Part shown: in pieces, positions 23,323-32,624 of the stretch
Layout of the letters: every line of letters starts with the position of its first letter
Position numbering within the stretch: position 1 is the first letter of the stretch
Origin: Obelidium mucronatum
Lineage: Eukaryota > Chytridiomycota > Chytridiomycetes > Chytridiales > Chytriomycetaceae
Length of the DNA stretch: 64,000 bases
Direction of reading: 5' to 3'
NCBI GenBank assembly: GCA_025765595.1
Contig: JAIVFH010000075.1
Location: 111,497-175,496, forward strand
Translations under genes and position numbers: made by a program
The notes under the pieces: generated by a model
What the model was told of the DNA's origin: nothing
The model's input: only the letters and a program-made list of their open reading frames with translations
The model's database searches: none

Positions 23323-24803
23323 GTGCAGCTGCTTAAATTGGCGGCCGCGACGCCAATTAATGTTCCCGCTGAATGTACAACCGGCATTCCAGCTGGCGTC
23401 ACAGAAGCGTGGAACAACTACGGCATTGTTCCGCCTGTGGGACCTCTTGATACTGTCGAGGAAGGCGATCCATCTGCCACTCTTCCAGTGTATTATGCAG
23501 CAGCCACCCAAACAGTCGAAGTTGTAGAAGAAGGCACAGCGTGTTTCCAAGTGGAATCTCCAATTACTGGTTGCAAACTCACGTTGACAGTAAAGAGTAG
23601 CCCTGATCCTAGCTGCAACAGCGCCACGAAAAAGCAAGTGAAATAACTCGTTCTTTGCATTCAACTGAATTGAAACTAATAATGCACTGTTTTTCATAGA
23701 ATCACCATTACTTCGTCTATTGGCTCTATCAAAAGAGCCCAAACACTCGATCTTTCTATTAATTTCCTTGGCAGCGGTCTCTCAAGCTCTGGTTCAAAGC
23801 TTACGGCTAAAATTGCTCAAGTTCCCGTTCCTGTTAGTTGTACAATCAACGGCGGCGCCGAAACTACCTTCGGAACCAACCACATTGTTCCGAGTCTTAA
23901 AAAAGCTTCTACTAATCTTGTTGCTGATGGCGGAGGCTACGCCGCCCTTACAGTGACTAAAGTTGCTAGTACTCAAAAGATTGAAGTGGATGATGCGTGT
24001 TTCACTCCATCAATTTCTGATTGTTTGCTCAAGCTTACACCTAAAGCTACTTGCTCTGGACTAATAGAGTACGCCTTTTCCCACTCTTTTTTTGTATTCA
24101 AATCAATTTATTGATGTTAATTCGTTTAAACAGCGTGACTATAACCTCATCGATTGAGAACGATTTCAAAACCATACAAAAACTCAGTCTTACAATTAGT
24201 CAAAGTGATGGTGGTACTGCTCTCGAAGCTGATGTAGGTAGTAACAGCCTGTTGAGTGCTCCTGCCTGCACAATCAAAAAGTTTGTTGCCGACTCGGACC
24301 AGGGTAAAATTACAGTGGGGTGCGAAGAAAAGGGACTTGACGTCAAATTCTGCGCGGGTGGATCAACCTTTAATGGTTGTACAAGAGGAAGTGACATTGT
24401 GTTTGATATGACCGACACAGGAGGTGCATCCACGCCTCAAACCTACACGATCAAGTCCTTCCGGGGAACTTCCAATCTGTTGTATGCCTCGGCCACCAGC
24501 ACCTTCGAATACACTAGGACGAAGACCGGAGATGGGATTTTGAACGATGTTACCCTCAACATTAAAGGGTCAGGCTACGGGAATGCAGTCCCTACATCAT
24601 ATCTGCTGGATGCAACCCCTGACCCAGACTATGTCTACTTTTTACTCACATCCGGCTTCATCCCTGCGAAAATCTCGTCTTGGACGGTGTATGGATCATC
24701 AGCAACAACTGCGTGGGCAGTTGCCCATGCCTCTGGCAGTGGCAACTGCTTGGTATACGAAGATGACAGAACCACCGCCACCGCCAATGCAAACGGCGAG
24801 TAG
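23323..24803 (+). pseudogene. Truncated paralogue of the surface protein
   Basis: Exons 23323-23633, 23700-24068 and 24134-24803 read continuously and resemble the upstream gene, but both ends are damaged. At the homologous start, GTG (23323) stands where the intact gene has ATG, and about 30 bases that encode the hydrophobic core of the signal peptide are missing. At the 3' end the frame hits TAG (24801) right where degenerate telomeric repeat begins, so the last 100 or so residues and the GPI signal are lost. Intron 1 uses a GC donor (gcaagt ... catag). The N-terminal module (VPAECT/VPVSCT ... CFTPSISDC ... VTITSSI) is present twice, against once in the intact gene. An in-frame ATG at 23284 would give a protein without a recognisable signal peptide. 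It could still be transcribed. Confidence 0.75.
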
Positions 24804-24858
24804 AACAGGGATAGGGCTAAGGCTAAGGCTAGGGCTAGAGTTAAGGTTAGGATTAGGG
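24804..24858 (+). repeat. Degenerate telomeric repeat at the gene/subtelomere border
   Basis: Run of TTAGGG-like words with variants GGCTAA, GGTTAG, GGATTAGGG. It starts right after the truncated paralogue and marks the proximal edge of the subtelomeric array. Confidence 0.85.
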
Positions 24859-25292
24859 TTCTTTACTCATGGGGGAGGTTGGGGAGAGTTAGGGTTTCTC
24901 CGGAAATTTTTATGATATAAAAGTTGCCTACCGGGGGACTTGAACTGCACACCCCATGGAAGTACCTTACCAAATGAGCTAATGTGATGTGTGTTTATGC
25001 TGGCAAATACAAGGTGTAAGTGGAGACAATAATTCAAACTTTGCTGAAATTTTTTGTACAAAAACACATAACTTCTATGAATTAGTCTTTTTAAACCTTA
25101 CCTTGACCAAAAAAAAAATAATTCAGTTTTCTACTTTCAGTTTCAAAGTGAAAAACCTAAAAATCCAAGAGGGAAGCGGGGATTGAACTGGCCCCCCACT
25201 GGTTCAAAAGCTAATGACACACCAGATGTGCCATAACTTCTATATTTTTTACAAGAAAAGCCAGTTTTATTATATACAAAACCACAAGCCAA
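24859..25292 (-). repeat. tRNA-like module A, copy 1
   Basis: Begins on the + strand with TTCTTTACTCATGGGGGAGG. Read on the minus strand it holds a tRNA-like segment with a B-box-like GTTCAAGTCCCC (damaged in this copy at about 24935-24950, where a dozen bases are missing) and, further upstream, a second one with GTTCAATCCCC (about 25172-25185). It looks like a tRNA-derived short retroelement or a fused pair. No acceptor stem closes, so it is not a working tRNA gene. Confidence 0.7.
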
Positions 25293-27520
25293 ATTGGGCT
25301 GCTTTGGAATTGGGCTGCTTTGGAATTAGGCAGCCTAATTGGGCTGCTTTGGGGAATTGGGCTGGTTCGGAATATTAGGCTGCCTAATTGGGCTGGTTCG
25401 GAATATTAGGCAGCCTAATTGGGCTGGTTCGGTGAATTGGGCTGGTTCGAAATATTAGGCAGCCTAATTGGGCTGGTTCGGTGAATTGGGCTGGTTCGGA
25501 ATATTAGGCAGCCTAATTGGGCTGGTTCGGTGAATTGGGCTGGTTCGGAATATTAGGCAGCCTAATTGGGCTGGTTCGGTGAATTGGGCTGGTTCGGAAT
25601 ATTAGGCAGCCTAATTGGGCTGGTTCGGAATATTAGGCTGCCTAATTGGGCTGGTTCGGTGAATTGGGCTGGTTCGGAATATTAGGCAGCCTGATTGGGC
25701 TGGGCTATGCTGGAAGATGTTACACAAGGGACCAATTTGAAAGTCTTTCAATCAGATTTTTCAAAATTTTTGACTTATGGCCCAATAAAGTTGCATAAGC
25801 CTAAATTTGTATACCTATTGATGTTAAAATTATTGCTCTAAAATTTTTGGTTCTGCTGCAAGCAGTTTGCCTTGGAACATCAGTCAGTTGGAAAATTTTT
25901 CTGGGAATTACGCTCGCCAAATTAGGTTACACGAGACACTCTATGATAGTTAAGTAGTTGGTATTAGAACTTTTGATTTCCTCAAAACGTTACACGAGCC
26001 TCCAAAACTTAAAAATTTCCAAGTTCTGCAAGTACTGCAAGCAAATTGCCTTGAAAAATCAATCAAGCCTATAAGTCTGCACAATTTACCTGGGAAATCC
26101 ACTTGCCCGATGACGTTACACAAGAGTCTCTATGATAGTAAGTGGTTGGTATTACAATATTTGATTTTGGCACTGCAACAAAAACGTTACACGAGCCTCC
26201 AAAACATAAAAATTTCCAAGTTCTGCAAGTACTGCAAGCAAATTGCCTTGAAAAAACAATCAAGCCTATAAGTCTGCACAATTTAACTGGGAATTCCACT
26301 TGCCCAATGACGTTACACGAGAGTCTCTATGACAGTAAGTGGTTGGTATTACAATGTTTGATTTTGGCAGTGCAACAAAAACGTTACACGAGCCTCCAAA
26401 ACTTAAAAATTTCCAAGTTCTGCAAGTACTGCAAGCAAATTGCCTTGAAAAATAAATCAAGCCTATAAGTCTGCACAATTTAACTGGGAATTCCACTTGC
26501 CCAATGACGTTACACGAGAGTCTCTATGACAGTAAGTGGTTGGTATTACAATATTTGATTTTGGCACTGCAACAAAAACGTTACACGAGCCTCCAAAACT
26601 TAAAAATTTCCAAGTTCTGCAAGTACTGCAAGCAAATTGCCTTGAAAAATAAATCAAGCCTATAAGTCTGCACAATTTATGAAAAAACTGCAGTAGCCCA
26701 ATTATGTTACACAAGACTCACTATGTGTACAGAGTAGTTCCCATAAGAACTCACTGCACCAAAAACATTACAGAAGCCCACAAAAATTGAAAATTTTTAG
26801 GTTGGCAAGAAGTGAGCAGCTTGCCTTGAAATGAGTTTGCACAATATTTCCAAGAAATGCACTAGCTCAATTACGTTACACGCTACACAAGCCTCCAGAA
26901 GGGGCTGCTTGGGGGAACTGGCCTGCTTTGGAAAGTAGGCAGCCTAACTGGGCTGTTTCAGAATATTAGGCTGCCTAATTGGGCTGGTTCGGAAAAATTG
27001 GGCTGCTTTGGGACATTGGGCTGGTTCGGAATACTAGGCAGCCTAATTGGGCTGCTTTGGGGAATTGGGCTGGTTCGGAATATTAGGCAGCCTAATTGGG
27101 CTGGTTCGGAATATTAGGCAGCCTAATTGGGCTGGTTCGGTGAATTGGGCTGGTTCGGAATATTAGGCAGCTAATTGGGCTGGTTCGGTGAATTGGGCTG
27201 GTTCGGAATATTAGGCAGCTAATTGGGCTGGTTCGGTGAATTGGGCTGGTTTCAAAATATTAGGCTGCCTAATTGGGCTGGTTCGGTGGATTGGGCTGGT
27301 TCGAAATATTAGGCAGCCTAATTGGGCTGGTTCGGAATATTAGGCAGCCTAATTGGGCTGGTTCGGAATATTAGGCAGCCTAATTGGGCTGGTTCGGAAT
27401 ATTAGGCAGCCTAATTGGGCTGGTTCGGTGAATTGGGCTGGTTCGAAATATTAGGCAGCCTAATTGGGCTGGTTCGGAATATTAGGCAGCCTAATTGGGC
27501 TGGTCGGGTGAATTGGGCTG
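25293..27520. repeat. Sat1 - spacer 1 - Sat1 block, unit 0
   Basis: Sat1 (25293-25711 and about 26900-27520) is a short tandem repeat built from TTGGGCTGGTTCGG, either followed by TGAA or by AATATTAGGCAGCCTAA. Between them is AT-rich spacer 1 (25712-26899), which contains about three tandem copies of a 197-base repeat (roughly 25985-26680) and about a dozen copies of GTTACACRAG. Repeated 76- and 108-codon open frames here follow the 197-base period and look incidental. Confidence 0.9.
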
Positions 27521-27531
27521 GGTTAGGGTTA
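27521..27531 (+). repeat. Short telomeric repeat at LINE tail, copy 1
   Basis: GGTTAGGGTTA directly followed by the poly(T) of the LINE. Confidence 0.7.
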
Positions 27532-27668
27532 TTTTTTTTTTTTTTTTTAATGTTAAAGTTTATTGCCTCCGGTAACCCAGGAGGATAACAACCAAAGATG
27601 TAAGTTAAGGAAGAAGAAGAAGTAGAAGAAAAGTTTAAAGAAAAAGTCGATAAGAAAATAAAGTCAAC

Positions 27669-29696
27669 TTAAGAAATTTCGCCAAGAAAATAGAGTCGAG
27701 CATACGCCTCCGGTAGTTTGTTGGTAGCAATGAGCCGAGGTACTTGTGAATCGGCAGGGAAGTTTCGAGCCAGGTGGTGTCGAACAAGTTTTTGATGTTG
27801 GTCGAGAGAGAGAGTAGAATCCCGCAGAACGTTGGCCATACTGTAGGGTGGGTTGAAGATAATAGCTTTCGAAGAGAATCCATCGAGCTCAGCCTGTTTA
27901 GTGAGTAAGTTTTTGAAGTGGTTGAAGATAGCAGTTTTGATGTCAGAGTCGACAGGTCCTTTGCGGTAAGTAGAAGAAATGGATTTGATGGTTTTGTTGC
28001 TGCTGAGAGCTGAGTGAAGTTTGCAGTTGTCAGCAGGAATAAGTTGTGGCATCTTGGAAGCCATTCGACAGGTAATGAAGTCAGCCCGGTCCAAGAAGCT
28101 AGGAAGAAACAGAAGACGACGGATAGCAGAAGACTGAAGTGGAACTGGTGGTTGCAGTGGCCTGAAGATCCATTGGCAGATTTGATTGGTAAGACCAGAA
28201 CCAGCAGATCCAAGTGCAAGACGTTCTGATTGAGAGATGGTAGCGTTAGCGAGCGGTAAAGAATATTCCCACTTTGGACGGATAAGAGAGACAAAGATGG
28301 CCCGGCGAGACTGGGTGGTCCATGAAGAAGCATGTGGAGAAGCGGAGATGGTTTCAAAGGAGCGACGAGCGTGGTGGATTTTTCCCATGAAATAGTTGAA
28401 GAATTGAGGACCAGCAGTGGAGAGTGGCAGCCCAAGGTAGTGGTCTCGCTCTTTAGCAGGAATAGTGGTACCGTTGTAGATGATTGGTGGCCCAGTGTAG
28501 TTGATGGTGGTACACTTGGATGGAGAGAGCGTAAGTCGACTCGAGATACAGAAGTTGACAATAATGGCAAAAGCCTTTTGAAGAAGAAAATCAGAAAAAG
28601 TGCGAACAGAAATATCGTCGGCAAAGAAAGAAGAAGGTGTAGTGCCGCGAGTAGGAGGGAGTTCAGAAACTAATTCAAAAGCAAGAGGATCAATAAAAAT
28701 GTTGAACAAAATTGGAGAAAGAGAAGAGCCTTGTGGTAAACCACGCGAGCGAGTGATGATACGAGTATACTTGTCACCATAGAGAACCCTGGTGTAGGTA
28801 CGGTGGAAGAGTTGGTGGACAGAAGCCAAGATGTTGAGGTGGAATGGACAGTTGGACTGGAGAAGTTTAGACTTGAGGCGGTCGAGTAGAGCAGGGAGAA
28901 TATCAGTAGAGTGGACCAATTGTTTGAGTAGATTCCAGGAGATTCCATCAGGCCCAGACGCCTTATGGAGTGGATAAGCAGTGATTAGAGCTAAAATTTG
29001 GTCAGTGGTAGCAAAGACAAAATTTTCCGGTAGATCTGGCGGGTTGGCAGGGTCAATGAGTGGAGGCGGCGACTGGTAAAGAGGGTCCATGGAGCGGTAG
29101 AGATTTCGAAAGGTACTTCTGGCTTCATCGAGTTGTTTTGGAGACGGAGAGAACCCATACTGGAGAGTACTTTTTGGACTGGAGGAAGACTTTGCCTGGC
29201 GAATAGCATCCAAGGTGGTAGTGGTTTTGGTTTTTGGGAGGGGGGAGTGGTGTGGAGGTAATGTTGCCTTCTTAGGGCCGTACAGCAGAGCTGCAAGCTG
29301 ACGCAGTTTGTCACTGATTTGGTTATACAAATCATCAATGACAGTTTGGGGAGGAAATTCAGATACAGAAAGTAAAGATATATTCGCAAAAATATTTTTA
29401 TGGAGTGGTAAACGAGTGAGTTTTGGGAGGCGATGATAATTAAAACGAACGAGATGTTCAGGGTTAAAAGCTAAAGGGGATTGTAAAATAGTTTTGGGAG
29501 AGGATGGATGCATAGAAGCAAAATAAGATTCAGAAGAAAGTGGCACAGTAGTACTGGATAACCCAGCTGAAGAAGAAAAAGATGGAGAGGCGGGTGAAGG
29601 AGCGGCACTAGAAGAAACGGCCAAGAAATTAGAAGAAGAAGAAACAAAAGATACAGAAGAACCTGAGACCAGTGGACCAGAAGGAGACTTAACCAT
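27669..29696 (-). CDS. LINE ORF2 reverse transcriptase, copy 1, internally deleted
   Basis: 675 residues, in frame from an ATG that overlaps the ORF1 stop. It retains RT motif 0 (KASGPDGISWNLLK), motif B (RGLPQGSSLSPILFN) and motif C (FFADDIS), but compared with copies 2 and 4 it lacks 114 residues in frame (342 bases), which correspond to residues 270-383 of the full ORF and include the motif A aspartate (DFYKAYDTV). The RT should be dead. The deletion junction reads ...DILPAL/LDRLKS... and lies at short shared sequence (gag(t/c)ag) on the DNA. N-terminal 240 residues are Ser/Pro-rich. Confidence 0.9.
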   Translation of the reverse strand: MVKSPSGPLVSGSSVSFVSSSSNFLAVSSSAAPSPASPSFSSSAGLSSTTVPLSSESYFASMHPSSPKTILQSPLAFNPEHLVRFNYHRLPKLTRLPLHKNIFANISLLSVSEFPPQTVIDDLYNQISDKLRQLAALLYGPKKATLPPHHSPLPKTKTTTTLDAIRQAKSSSSPKSTLQYGFSPSPKQLDEARSTFRNLYRSMDPLYQSPPPLIDPANPPDLPENFVFATTDQILALITAYPLHKASGPDGISWNLLKQLVHSTDILPALLDRLKSKLLQSNCPFHLNILASVHQLFHRTYTRVLYGDKYTRIITRSRGLPQGSSLSPILFNIFIDPLAFELVSELPPTRGTTPSSFFADDISVRTFSDFLLQKAFAIIVNFCISSRLTLSPSKCTTINYTGPPIIYNGTTIPAKERDHYLGLPLSTAGPQFFNYFMGKIHHARRSFETISASPHASSWTTQSRRAIFVSLIRPKWEYSLPLANATISQSERLALGSAGSGLTNQICQWIFRPLQPPVPLQSSAIRRLLFLPSFLDRADFITCRMASKMPQLIPADNCKLHSALSSNKTIKSISSTYRKGPVDSDIKTAIFNHFKNLLTKQAELDGFSSKAIIFNPPYSMANVLRDSTLSLDQHQKLVRHHLARNFPADSQVPRLIATNKLPEAYARLYFLGEIS

Positions 29697-31345
29697 CGAC
29701 TTGGGAAGGAGCTGAAGATTTCATGGCTCCGTCATCAACAAAAGTAGCACGACCTTTTCCCTTGGGAGATGGACCAGGAGGAGCTTGCTTAGAGTTTTCT
29801 TCAGCAATGAGAGCTCTCATTGCTTCAGACTGGGTGTGTTTCTCATACAAGTGTTCGGCCCAGCCAGCAAAGAAGCCTTGGACCCGAACATAAGGAGAAG
29901 ACTCAGCAATCTTGTAGACCCTCTTATAGTTCCATAGCAGTTGCTTTGCAGATACAGAGTCCTTGTCCATTTGAAAGTTTTCCAAGACCTTAAAACCCAG
30001 CTTAGTAAGTTTCTGAGCAATGTACCCGGCAAAAGTAATGTTGACAGTGAGCTCCATAGTAGCAACCCCGACAGATGAGAAGTTGTAGATTTCCCTAACA
30101 GGTACTTTCACCAACTCCAGTTTCTGCTTAAGCTGCGAATAAGGGATCTTTTTGAACCCAACAACATACAAGAGTGCAACATTGTTCTTGACCTCAACAT
30201 CGGAGAACCGGCGGTAGAATTCCATGTCTGGTTGCACTTGAGTACGCTTAAACTTGAGAGGAGACTGCTCAGGAACAGGAGCTCTGAGCTCAGCAAGCGC
30301 AGCACGGACCTCAGAATCGTGCTCTGAAGGTGGTTCCGAGATTGCATCAGCCCAAGACTTTCGAGCTGTAGACTGAGTCGTGGATTGGCGACCTGAAGAC
30401 GAGCCAGCTCTCGATTGCAAATACAGAGAGCGAGTTTCCTCAAGCTCATCTGAGAGCTTCTTGAGCTTGGCATTGAAATCGGAACGAATATCGACAATCT
30501 CTCTGTCCTTGAAGGCAAGCTCGGCTTGGAATTGGTCTTCCATCGCAGCTGTCTTGCGCTCAAACTTTTCTTCAAGGGCAGCCATCATTGATACTTGAAA
30601 TTGCTTCATGATTGCTTGAATGTCTTCAAGCGTCGCTGGAGGTCCCGAAGGAGGAATAGCCGAGTTCGGCTGGGTCGCGAACTCATGTGGGGGGTCATAA
30701 TGACCAAAGCCCGAGTTCGACTGAGGCCGAATAGCATCCAGCTTGGCGTCACGAGCACCTTGTTAGTGAGTCGGCTGTTGACTAGAAGCGGCCGCGACTG
30801 CGTCGCGAGCGACGCGTTGCTGTTTTTCGACAGAAGAGAAGATGCCGTCACGAGCGGCAACACGGGGGGACTGCTCCGGGGAAGCGCCAGCGGCAAAGGC
30901 GGCGACTGTTGCGGGGGCGGCGGCGACGACGGTGTCCGTTGTTTCTAAACGGCGAGGGGGCTCAGAGTGACTGGCCCCGCCATTCGAGTGTTGACGATTA
31001 AGCTTGAATCTGGCGTCACGAGCGCCCAAGCGTTGGTTTACGAAGCGATCGGCATCGACGGCGACAGTGGATGCGGCTGCTGCTGTTGCGGCTGCGGCGT
31101 AGGTAGGTGGTAGGTGTTTGACGAGCATTGACGACTTTGACAGGGGCGGCTGTGGACTCGATGGCGCCGTTGTCGTCGACTCCTCCGTCGTCCATGTTGA
31201 AGTTGACGTCCGAGTATTTGCTGCTCGCGTCGGTGTCGTCGGCGTCGTCGTTGTTTGTGGTGTTGATGTTGGTGTTGTCCAAGTTCTCCACCTTGGATGC
31301 ATCGACCGTACCAGCAGATCTCGACAAGTCGACCGCACCGCGCAT
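29689..31345 (-). pseudogene. LINE ORF1, copy 1, with frameshift and stop
   Basis: The intact C-terminal part is 306 residues (30609-29689): an N-terminal coiled-coil stretch rich in Glu/Lys/Leu (about 60 residues), a Ser/Thr linker, then an RRM-like fold candidate (VALLYVVGFKKIPYSQLKQK onward) and a basic tail. Upstream the same frame is open to 31338 but interrupted by TAA at 30765-30763, and the first part fits better in another frame from ATG 31345, the switch lying near 31,110. ORF1 proteins of LINEs bind the element RNA; the role is inferred from position and layout. A short motif GARDA recurs three times upstream (about 30,745, 30,850 as AARDG, 31,015). Confidence 0.65.
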
Positions 31346-31379
31346 GACTTTCGAGAGGGACGCGTTATTAGAGCTAGGG

Positions 31380-31822
31380 TTCTTTACTCATGGGGGAGGT
31401 TGGGGAGAGTTAGGGTTTCTCCGGAAATTTTTATGATATAAAAGTTGCCTACCGGGGGACTTGAACTCCTGGCCTGCACACCCCATGGATGTGCCTTACC
31501 AACTGAGCTAAGGTGATGTGTTTTATGCTGGCAAATACAAGGTGTAAGTGGAGACAATAATTCAAACTTTGCTGAAATTTTTTGTACAAAAACACATAAC
31601 TTCTATGAATTAGTCTTTTTAAACCTTACCTTGACCAAAAAAAAAATAATTCAGTTTTCTACTTTCTGTTTCAAAGTGAAAAACCTAAAAATCCAAGATG
31701 GAAGCGGGGATTGAACTGGCCCCCCACTGGTTCAAAAGCTAATGACACATCAGATGTGCCATAACTTCTATATTTTTTACAAGAAAAGCCAGTTTTATTA
31801 TATACAAAACCACAAGCCAAAT
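31380..31822 (-). repeat. tRNA-like module A, copy 2
   Basis: Starts with TTCTTTACTCATGGGGGAGG. Minus strand: A-box-like TAGCTCAGTTGGTAAGGCAC (about 31512-31493) and B-box-like segment around 31465, then a second B-box-like GTTCAATCCCC near 31710. Confidence 0.75.
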
Positions 31823-32128
31823 TGGGCTGCTTTGGAATTGGGCTGCTTTGGAATTAGGCAGCCTAATTGGGCTGCTTTGGGGAATTGGGCTGGTTCGGAA
31901 TATTAGGCAGCCTAATTGGGCTGGTTCGGAATATTAGGCAGCCTAATTGGGCTGGTTGGGAATATTAGGCAGCCTAATTGGGCTGGTTCGGAATATTAGG
32001 CAGCCTCATTGGGCTGGTTCGGAATATTAGGCAGCCTAATTGGGCTGGTTCGGTGAATTGGGCTGGTTCAGAATATTAGGCAGCCTAATTGGGCTGGTTC
32101 GGAATATTAGGCAGCCTAATTGGGCTGG
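31823..32128. repeat. Sat1 array without spacer
   Basis: About nine Sat1 units (TTGGGCTGGTTCGG plus AATATTAGGCAGCCTAA). Here spacer 1 is absent: Sat1 runs straight into module B. Confidence 0.9.
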
Positions 32129-32624
32129 TTCTTTACTCATGGGGGAGGTTGGGGAGAGTTAGGGTTTCTCCGGAAATTTTTATTATATAAAAGTTGCCTA
32201 CTGGGGGACTTGAACCCCTGGCCTGTGCACCTCATGTCTGTGCTTTACCAACTGAGATATAAGGGATGTTGTTAATTCTATCTTTTGACATGAATAAGTA
32301 TGGTTATTATGGAAAACAATAGACAGTCCTAGTTAGAAGCTTGCACTTTCAAACTGAGTTTATGGATGGCATAAAGAGTCTTGACAAGACTGAAATAGAG
32401 GTATTCAGTCAAACTCTGCTGTCCAAATTCGTGTTTTTCCCACATATTAGACTGAGGGATAGATTATCAGAAAGTTGAAACAATTGAAAAACAACCAAAA
32501 GTTGACAGTGCTGGGGATTGAACCAGTGACCCTCAAATTCCAAAAAGAACTGCTTGTCAGATGAGCTAAAATAACACATTTATTCATTGAAATTTCATAA
32601 GTTGTTCTCATTAGAAAAGGTCTA
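32129..32624 (-). repeat. tRNA-like module B, copy 1
   Basis: Shares about 105 bases with module A from TTCTTTACTCATGGGGGAGG through the first tRNA-like B-box (GGGGTTCAAGTCCCCC on minus, about 32203-32218), then differs. The first A-box-like reads ATCTCAGTTGGTAAAGCAC. A second tRNA-like segment sits at about 32507-32570 (minus: TTAGCTCATCTGACAAGCAG ... CTGGTTCAATCCCCAG). Confidence 0.75.

Larger units (their letters stand above)
27532..31379 (-). mobile_element. Telomere-associated non-LTR retrotransposon, copy 1 (longest, defective)
   Basis: On the minus strand the element runs from about 31379 (5') to a poly(A) tail at 27548-27532, which touches telomeric repeat. It has ORF1 then ORF2 with an 8-base overlap. 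It is 3.85 kb, about 0.86 kb longer at the 5' end than the other four copies, but has decayed: ORF1 has a frameshift near 31,110 and an in-frame TAA at 30765-30763, and ORF2 lacks RT motif A. No terminal repeats of LTR type are present. Confidence 0.92.

Noticed and set aside
26069..26714. 76- and 83-codon minus-strand frames (MEFPVKLCRLIGLI type) repeated in spacer 1
   Set aside because: They follow the 197-base repeat period, end at repeat edges and have no family resemblance; their conservation equals that of the DNA.
27635..28624. 329-codon minus-strand frame (also at 37872, 45082, 52314, 59576) and 113-, 152- and 108-codon plus-strand frames in the LINEs
   Set aside because: Shadows of ORF2/ORF1 in other frames; they are Ser/Leu-rich or mirror the real ORF and repeat only because the LINE does.
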